The notes beneath the pieces are model-generated. The model saw only the letters and a list, made by a program, of their open reading frames with translations. It had not been told where the DNA came from and searched no databases. A program made the translations under genes and the position numbers. From Halomonas piscis (GTDB lineage Bacteria > Pseudomonadota > Gammaproteobacteria > Pseudomonadales > Halomonadaceae), in the NCBI RefSeq assembly GCF_031886125.1, contig NZ_CP119391.1:2108001-2172000 (forward strand): a stretch of 64,000 nt of DNA, given 5' to 3'. Below, in pieces: positions 58,877-64,000 of this stretch (the first letter of the stretch is position 1; each line of letters opens with the position of its first letter).

Positions 58877-61800
58877 TTAGGCCTGAGTGATCTCCTGCCA
58901 GCGCTTTTCCAGCCGCTTGACCGATACCGGCATGGCCGTGCCCAGCTGCTGGGCAAACAGCGATACCCGCAGCTCCTGCAGCCACCAGCCAAACGCTACC
59001 AGCTCAGGCGCCTCCACCCGCCCCCGGCGCTCGCTTTCGCGCCGGGCGTCAAAGCGCGCTTCCAGCGACTGGATTTCGCCCATCAGCAGCTGGTCGCGGC
59101 CGCGCTCTCGGGGCGCCTTTTCCAGCCGGATCAGCGCGGCCTGCATATAGCGCGGATAGTGCTCAAGCCAACTGCCGGCATCGCACAGAAACCCGGGGTA
59201 AACCAGCCGCTGCATCTGCGCCTTGATATCACTGTAGACCAGCGCCAGGGCAAAGTTTAGTTTGCCCTTGAGCACCTTGGACACCTCCAGGTGCTCCTTC
59301 AGGGCAGCGTGTGCCTGTTCCAGCAAGGTTTCCGCGTGGGGGATAATGACGTCGCCGGCTTCCTGCAGACGCTGCTCCAGAGCGGCAGCCGAGCGCGGCA
59401 GCGGCGCCGCCGCCACCACCTGGGTAAAGACAGCCTCGACCAGATCGTCGATAAAAGCCTGCTTGCTGCCCACCTTGGCAAACAGCAGCGCGCAGGTTTC
59501 CACGCCTTTCAGCCGGCGAATCTGCCTGACCCATTCCGGGCGATGGGCCATGGCCAGGCGCGCCACGCCCTCCTGATGGGCGGCTTCAGCTTTGGCCGGG
59601 TGGTCCAGCAGCGACACGCTGAAGGACTCCCCCTCCTTCAACAGCGCCGGATAGGCTTCCACGCGGATTCCTGCCTGATCGGTCACCCGAGACTCCGGCA
59701 GCGGCCTCTCCGGCAGGCCTTCCACCGCCGGCGCTTCGCTTGCCTCGGCGGCAAGCGCCTGGGCACCCTGGCTTGCCGCGTCTTCAAAGCGCTGCTCCAG
59801 CGCCCGGACATCGCGCCCCTGACCCAGGGTCCGGCCGTCGTGGGCCACCACGCGAATGTTCATGATCAGGTGCGGCTCGAGCTGCTCCAGCCGCCAGTCT
59901 TCGGGGCCGACTCGGGTGCCGGTGCGCCGGCGGATAAACTCGCCCAGTGCTTCCGTCAGCGGACGGTCGTCGGGCACCAGCGTTTCCAGCGCGGCATCCA
60001 CCCAGTCAGGGATAGGCACCACCTGGCGGCGCAGGCGCTTGGGCAGCGACTTCATCAGCGCAATGCATTTGTCGCGCAAAAGCCCCGGCACCAGCCACTC
60101 AAGCGCGTGTACCGGCAGCTGAGGCAACATGGCCGCGGGTACGGTGAGCGTCACGCCGTCGTCCTCGGCCCCCGGTGCGAAGTGGTAGCTCACCGGATAG
60201 CTCACGCCGCCCAGGGTCAAATGGTCCGGGTACTGCCCTTGAGTGACCTCTTTGGCCTCCCGAGCCTTGAGGGCGTTCAGGTCAAACTTGAGCAGATCGG
60301 GATTGTCGCGCTCGGCCTTCTTGCGCCAGCTCTCAAAGCCCTTGCCGTTGACGATATCGGCGGGAATGCGCTCGTCGTAAAACGCAAACAGGGTTTCTTC
60401 GTCGACGAGAATATCCCGCCGCCGGGCGCGGTCTTCCAAATCCTCCACTTCCTCGATCAGCGCGCGGTTATGGGCAAAAAACTCGCCCTGGGTGCGAAAC
60501 TCGCCCTCCACCAGCGCCCGACGGATAAACAGCTCCCGGGACTCCTCGGGGGCAATGGCGCCGAAGTTGACCTTGCGCCCGCTGACGATGGGCAGGCCAA
60601 ACAGCGTCACCTGCTCTTTGGCCACCACCTGGGCGCGCTTCATTTCCCAGTGCGGATCGCTGTAGCTGCGCTTGACCAGGTGCCCCGCCTGAGGCTCGAT
60701 CCAGGCCGGATCGATTTTGGCGACGGTGCGCGCAAACAGCCGCGAGGTTTCCACCAGCTCGAAGGCCATCACCCACTTGGGCGTCTTTTTGGCAAGCCCC
60801 GAGCCCGGGTGAATCACGAACTTGCGGTTGCGCGCGCCCAGGTAGTCGCGGTCCTCGGTGAGCATGCCAAGGTTGGACAAAAGCCCCGAGAGCAGCGCCT
60901 GGTGCAGCTTGCCCGAGGTCTTGCGCCGGGCCTGGCGGGCTTCTTCCTCGCTCTGCTCGGGGTCGCCGGGCGGCGCGGGCGGCACCTCGATATCCATATC
61001 GCGCAAAAGCTGGCGCAGCTGGCGGAACGTATCGTGCCATTCGCGCACGCGCAGGTAGTTGATATAGCGCTCGCGGCACCAGCGCCGAAGCTGGTTGCCG
61101 GACAGCGCCTCCCGGGCATTTTCGATGCCGTGCCAGAGGTTGAGCAGTGCGACGAAGTCGGATTCCGGCGAGTGCCAGCGGTGGTGGGCATCGTCCGCGG
61201 CCTGACGCTTGTCGGCCGGGCGAGCGCGAGGGTCCTGGATCGACAGCGCCGAGACCACCACCAGCACCTCGTATAAACTGCCGCGGTCGGCGCCGGCCAG
61301 CACCATGCGCGCCAGCCGCGGGTCGATGGGCAGCCGCGATATCTGCCGGCCAAGTCGGGTCAGCGCATTTTTATCGCTTACCGCGCCGAGCTCATGCAAA
61401 AGCCTGAAGCCGTCCTTGACAAAGCGCGGGTCCGGCGGATCGACAAACGGAAACGCCTCGATGCTGCCAAGCTTCAGCGAGAGCATGGACAAAATTACCG
61501 AAGCCAGGTTGGTGCGGCGAATTTCCGGGTCGGTAAACTCGGGCCGAGCAAGAAAGTCGTCTTCGTCGTAGAGGCGAATACACACGCCTTCGGCCACCCG
61601 CCCGCAGCGGCCCTTGCGCTGATTGGCGCTGGCCTGGCTCACCGGCTCCACCGGCAAACGCTGGATCTTGGCGCGATAGCTGTAGCGGCTGAGACGCACC
61701 AGCCCCGGGTCGATCACATAGCGAATACCGGGCACGGTGAGCGAGGTTTCCGCCACGTTGGTGGCGAGCACAATGCGCCGCCCCTTGTGCGGGGCAAACA

Positions 61801-62929
61801 CGCGATTCTGCTCGGCGTTGGACAGCCTGGCATACAGCGGCAGAATCTCGGTGCCGCGCAGATTGGCCCGGCGCAGAGTATCGGCGGCCTCGCGGATCTC
61901 GCGCTCACCGGGCAGAAACACCAGCACGTCCCGGGGACCGTGCTGCCAGCGGTTATCTCGCTCGATCTGCTCGATTTCTTCTACTGCCTGGACAAGGCCT
62001 TCCTGCAGGGAAAGGTCATCCTCGTCGTCGGCGTCGCGAACCAGCGGCCGGTAGCGCACCTCCACCGGGTAGGTTCGCCCGGTCACTTCGATCACCGGCG
62101 CCGGCGTATCGTCAGTGCCGAAATGGGCGGCAAAGCGATCCACGTCGATGGTGGCCGAGGTAATGATGACCTTGAGGTCCGGGCGCTGGGGCAACAGCCG
62201 CTTGAGGTAGCCCAGCAGAAAGTCAATGTTCAGGCTGCGCTCGTGGGCTTCGTCGATGATGATAGTGTCGTAGCGCAGCAGCAGGGGGTCGTTGCGGGTT
62301 TCCGCCAGCAAAATGCCGTCGGTCATCAGCTTGACCAGGGTGGTATCCCGGCTCTGGTCGGTAAAGCGCACCTGATACCCCACCTGCTCGCCCAGCGGCG
62401 TTTCCAGCTCTTCGGCCAGACGGGTCGCCACGCTTCTCGCCGCCAGCCGGCGCGGCTGGGTATGGCCAACGAGACCGCGGCGGCCGCGGCCGAGCTCCAG
62501 GCAAAGCTTGGGCAGCTGGGTGGTCTTGCCCGACCCGGTCTCCCCGGCCACGATCACCACCTGGTGCTCGGCAAGCGCCTCGAGAATATCCTCCCGGCGC
62601 TCCACCACCGGCAGCTCCGGCGGGTAGTTGAGCGTGACCCGCTGCTCCCGGCGCGCCTGAACCACCCGGGCAGCGCGCTCCACCTCCCGAGTGATTTCGC
62701 CCAGGCCGCGATCAACGGGCTTGCCGTCACCGAGCCGCCGCTCCAGGCCGGCCAGACGACGCTCCAGGCGACGGGCGTCCTTGATCATCAGCGCAGCGGT
62801 TGCCCGACGCAACGCCTGCAGGCGCTCGGCGGGGCTTGCGCCTTCAGCCGGGAGTACGGGCGGCGTCAGGGTCGAAGAGTCTGAGATATCGGCAGTCACG
62901 GTCGGCTCTACTTCATCGGCGGTGGCCAT
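58877..62929 (-). CDS. hrpA: HrpA, DEAH-box ATP-dependent RNA helicase
   Basis: 1350 residues. DEAH helicase: Walker A AGETGSGKTTQLPK, IIDEAHERSLN, SATIDVDRFAAHFG, ATNVAETSLTVPG and QRKGRCGRVAEG. C-terminal HrpA-specific domain (DUF3418) fills the last ~600 residues. It is longer than most DEAH proteins but normal for HrpA. HrpA resolves stalled ribosomes. The ATG at 62929 has no Shine-Dalgarno, being 8 bases after a GC-rich hairpin; start uncertain. Confidence 0.92.
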   Translation of the reverse strand: MATADEVEPTVTADISDSSTLTPPVLPAEGASPAERLQALRRATAALMIKDARRLERRLAGLERRLGDGKPVDRGLGEITREVERAARVVQARREQRVTLNYPPELPVVERREDILEALAEHQVVIVAGETGSGKTTQLPKLCLELGRGRRGLVGHTQPRRLAARSVATRLAEELETPLGEQVGYQVRFTDQSRDTTLVKLMTDGILLAETRNDPLLLRYDTIIIDEAHERSLNIDFLLGYLKRLLPQRPDLKVIITSATIDVDRFAAHFGTDDTPAPVIEVTGRTYPVEVRYRPLVRDADDEDDLSLQEGLVQAVEEIEQIERDNRWQHGPRDVLVFLPGEREIREAADTLRRANLRGTEILPLYARLSNAEQNRVFAPHKGRRIVLATNVAETSLTVPGIRYVIDPGLVRLSRYSYRAKIQRLPVEPVSQASANQRKGRCGRVAEGVCIRLYDEDDFLARPEFTDPEIRRTNLASVILSMLSLKLGSIEAFPFVDPPDPRFVKDGFRLLHELGAVSDKNALTRLGRQISRLPIDPRLARMVLAGADRGSLYEVLVVVSALSIQDPRARPADKRQAADDAHHRWHSPESDFVALLNLWHGIENAREALSGNQLRRWCRERYINYLRVREWHDTFRQLRQLLRDMDIEVPPAPPGDPEQSEEEARQARRKTSGKLHQALLSGLLSNLGMLTEDRDYLGARNRKFVIHPGSGLAKKTPKWVMAFELVETSRLFARTVAKIDPAWIEPQAGHLVKRSYSDPHWEMKRAQVVAKEQVTLFGLPIVSGRKVNFGAIAPEESRELFIRRALVEGEFRTQGEFFAHNRALIEEVEDLEDRARRRDILVDEETLFAFYDERIPADIVNGKGFESWRKKAERDNPDLLKFDLNALKAREAKEVTQGQYPDHLTLGGVSYPVSYHFAPGAEDDGVTLTVPAAMLPQLPVHALEWLVPGLLRDKCIALMKSLPKRLRRQVVPIPDWVDAALETLVPDDRPLTEALGEFIRRRTGTRVGPEDWRLEQLEPHLIMNIRVVAHDGRTLGQGRDVRALEQRFEDAASQGAQALAAEASEAPAVEGLPERPLPESRVTDQAGIRVEAYPALLKEGESFSVSLLDHPAKAEAAHQEGVARLAMAHRPEWVRQIRRLKGVETCALLFAKVGSKQAFIDDLVEAVFTQVVAAAPLPRSAAALEQRLQEAGDVIIPHAETLLEQAHAALKEHLEVSKVLKGKLNFALALVYSDIKAQMQRLVYPGFLCDAGSWLEHYPRYMQAALIRLEKAPRERGRDQLLMGEIQSLEARFDARRESERRGRVEAPELVAFGWWLQELRVSLFAQQLGTAMPVSVKRLEKRWQEITQA

Positions 62930-62937
62930 CAACAATC

Positions 62938-62970
62938 GGCCCGCTCGGGTGAGCGGGCCGGCGAGTATAA
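62938..62970 (-). promoter_or_regulatory. Promoter and 5' hairpin just before hrpA
   Basis: On the minus strand a -10-like TTATAC (62965-62970) is followed about 5 bp later by a perfect 9-bp stem, GGCCCGCTC/GAGCGGGCC (62938-62946 and 62951-62959), loop of four. The hairpin would stand at the 5' end of the hrpA mRNA, 8 bases from the ATG at 62929, in the place of a ribosome binding site. Confidence 0.45.
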
Positions 62971-63013
62971 CGCTTTCGGGCAAGCGGTACCTACCCCGAG
63001 GCAGAAATCCCGA

Positions 63014-63217
63014 TCACGACGGCTTGCCCGCGCGGCGCCTGGCGACGGACTCGCCGGCAACGCCGAAGTCCTGTACCTCCACGTCGGACAGCAGAATGCG
63101 CACGCTTTCCGGCGTGCAGTCGATGGCGTCCACGCAGGCGTCGGTGACGTTCTGGATCAGCGCTTCCTTCTGCTCGGCGGTGCGGCCTTCAATCAGCTGG
63201 ATATTGACAATGGGCAT
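63014..63217 (-). CDS. 4-oxalocrotonate tautomerase-family protein
   Basis: 67 residues, MPIVNIQLIEGRTAEQK at the N-terminus. Removal of Met leaves the catalytic Pro1 of the tautomerase superfamily. GGAGG four bases upstream fixes the start. Homologues are small hexameric enzymes for enol-keto conversion in aromatic catabolism, or orphan tautomerases with unknown substrate. There are no catechol meta-cleavage genes near, so the substrate is not known. It lies between an acyl-CoA ligase gene and hrpA. Confidence 0.85.
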   Translation of the reverse strand: MPIVNIQLIEGRTAEQKEALIQNVTDACVDAIDCTPESVRILLSDVEVQDFGVAGESVARRRAGKPS

Positions 63218-63299
63218 ACAACCTCCATTTATGGAAATTATTTTTGAAACACTGAGTCCGCGATCATTCCAGCTTCGTGGCGCCGAGTAAAGCCAGGCG

Positions 63300-64000
63300 T
63301 TACGACGCTTCCGCGCCGCAATGCTCGTCGCGCAGCTGGCGGCGCAGCACCTTGCCCACGTTGCTCTTGGGCAGCTCCTCCCTGAACTCGACGTGCCTGG
63401 GCACCTTGTAGCCGGCGAGCTCTTTCTTGCACCAGCGGCGCAAGGTTTCGGCGTCGAGTTCGGCACTGTCGGTGACCACGAAAAGCTTGATCGCCTCGCC
63501 GCTGTCGTCGTCGGCAACGCCGACCGCGGCGACTTCGCGCACGTCGGGGTGGGCGGTGACCACGTCTTCGATTTCGTTGGGGTAAACGTTGAAGCCCGAC
63601 ACCAGAATCATGTCCTTCTTGCGGTCGACGATGCGCACGTAGCCGTCTTTTTGCAGAACGGCGATATCCCCGGTGGCAAACCAGCCGTCCTTGAGCGCCC
63701 CTCGGGTATCGTCATCGCGCCGCCAGTAACCCTTCATGACCTGAGGGCCCTTGACGCACAGCTCGCCGGGCTCGCCCAGCGCCACGTCATGACCGTCCGC
63801 GTCCACTGCTCTCACCGAGGTGCCGGCTACCGGCTTGCCGATCGTCCCCAGCTGGATGGCGTCGCTGGGGTTGAAGGCCACGATCGGTGAGGTTTCGGTC
63901 AAGCCGTAGCCTTCGGCCACCGGGCAGCCGGTGACCTCTTCCCAGCGCTCGGCAGCGGCTCGGGTCAGCGCCATGCCGCCGGAAATGGTCAGGTGCAGCC
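63300..64000 (-). CDS. Long-chain acyl-CoA ligase (FadD-like), C-terminal part
   Basis: Cut by the right window edge; the last ~233 residues are seen. The frame continues past 63974 to the end (SGGMALT precedes). Adenylate-forming enzyme motifs: [44 protein letters not shown], and [13 protein letters not shown], where the lysine needed for adenylation stands. Fits FadD, activating fatty acids for the FadBA system located 32 kb away. Other acyl-CoA synthetases cannot be ruled out from this part. Confidence 0.85.
   Translation of the reverse strand, partial: LHLTISGGMALTRAAAERWEEVTGCPVAEGYGLTETSPIVAFNPSDAIQLGTIGKPVAGTSVRAVDADGHDVALGEPGELCVKGPQVMKGYWRRDDDTRGALKDGWFATGDIAVLQKDGYVRIVDRKKDMILVSGFNVYPNEIEDVVTAHPDVREVAAVGVADDDSGEAIKLFVVTDSAELDAETLRRWCKKELAGYKVPRHVEFREELPKSNVGKVLRRQLRDEHCGAEAS

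Noticed and set aside
59291..61276. 661-codon open frame on the plus strand
   Set aside because: Shadow of hrpA, which has complete DEAH helicase motifs on the other strand.

Overview
The window looks like chromosomal DNA of a high-GC, moderately halophilic gammaproteobacterium, most likely Halomonadaceae (Halomonas-like). This is inferred from the gene families and their order (putA-putP, tal next to a STAS/PP2C pair, RimK with its retropepsin-like partner, gammaproteobacterial rRNA) and from acidic protein tails. No database search was possible. Most of it is ordinary core genome. The clearly accessory element is one IS481-family insertion sequence beside an rRNA operon.

Layout. 1-5.3 kb: start of cobT (cut by the window edge), a Tat-exported molybdenum sulfite dehydrogenase with its c-type cytochrome, KDPG aldolase, two small conserved genes and a rhomboid protease. 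5.3-9.4 kb: metallophosphoesterase and NAD kinase as a pair, a DMT-family permease, a membrane-anchored protein and a CBS-domain protein. 9.4-9.8 kb: a gene-free interval with nested inverted repeats and terminators, a candidate small RNA. 10-15 kb: proline catabolism (putA, putP). 15-21 kb: OmpW-like porin, small Cys-rich protein, YqcC, DUF3549 protein, and a retropepsin-like protease/RimK/helical-bundle cluster. 21-27.6 kb: the SUF iron-sulfur assembly operon (Rrf2 regulator, sufB, C, D, S, T) with an IscR-like site over its promoter. 27.8-31.8 kb: YbhB protein and the fadBA beta-oxidation operon. 31.9-45.9 kb: housekeeping genes (MarR, Usp, ABC-F, TatD, EpmC, MATE, TusA, RlmM, GdhA, Rnk).

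46.0-51.2 kb is a complete rRNA operon on the minus strand (5' 16S-23S-5S 3') with P1-type promoter, boxA sites, RNase III processing stems and terminator. Its 16S-23S spacer has no tRNA. Upstream, an IS481-family element (51336-52364) sits in a GCTAGC target. It landed on the stop codon of a TauE/SafE-type permease. The duplicated target now supplies the stop codon both of that permease and of the transposase. Beyond are a Bcr/CflA drug exporter, transaldolase, and a tight minus-strand cluster: FabH-like ketosynthase, MlaA lipoprotein, PP2C phosphatase, STAS protein. The window ends with the large RNA helicase HrpA, a 4-oxalocrotonate tautomerase-like protein and the C-terminal part of an acyl-CoA ligase.

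I found no CRISPR array, prophage or defence island. The least explained signals are two structured gene-free intervals that end in intrinsic terminators (9.56-9.68 kb minus; 16.6-16.86 kb plus), a palindrome centred on a -10 element, a promoter running straight into a terminator hairpin before rnk, and the shared-stop-codon IS insertion.
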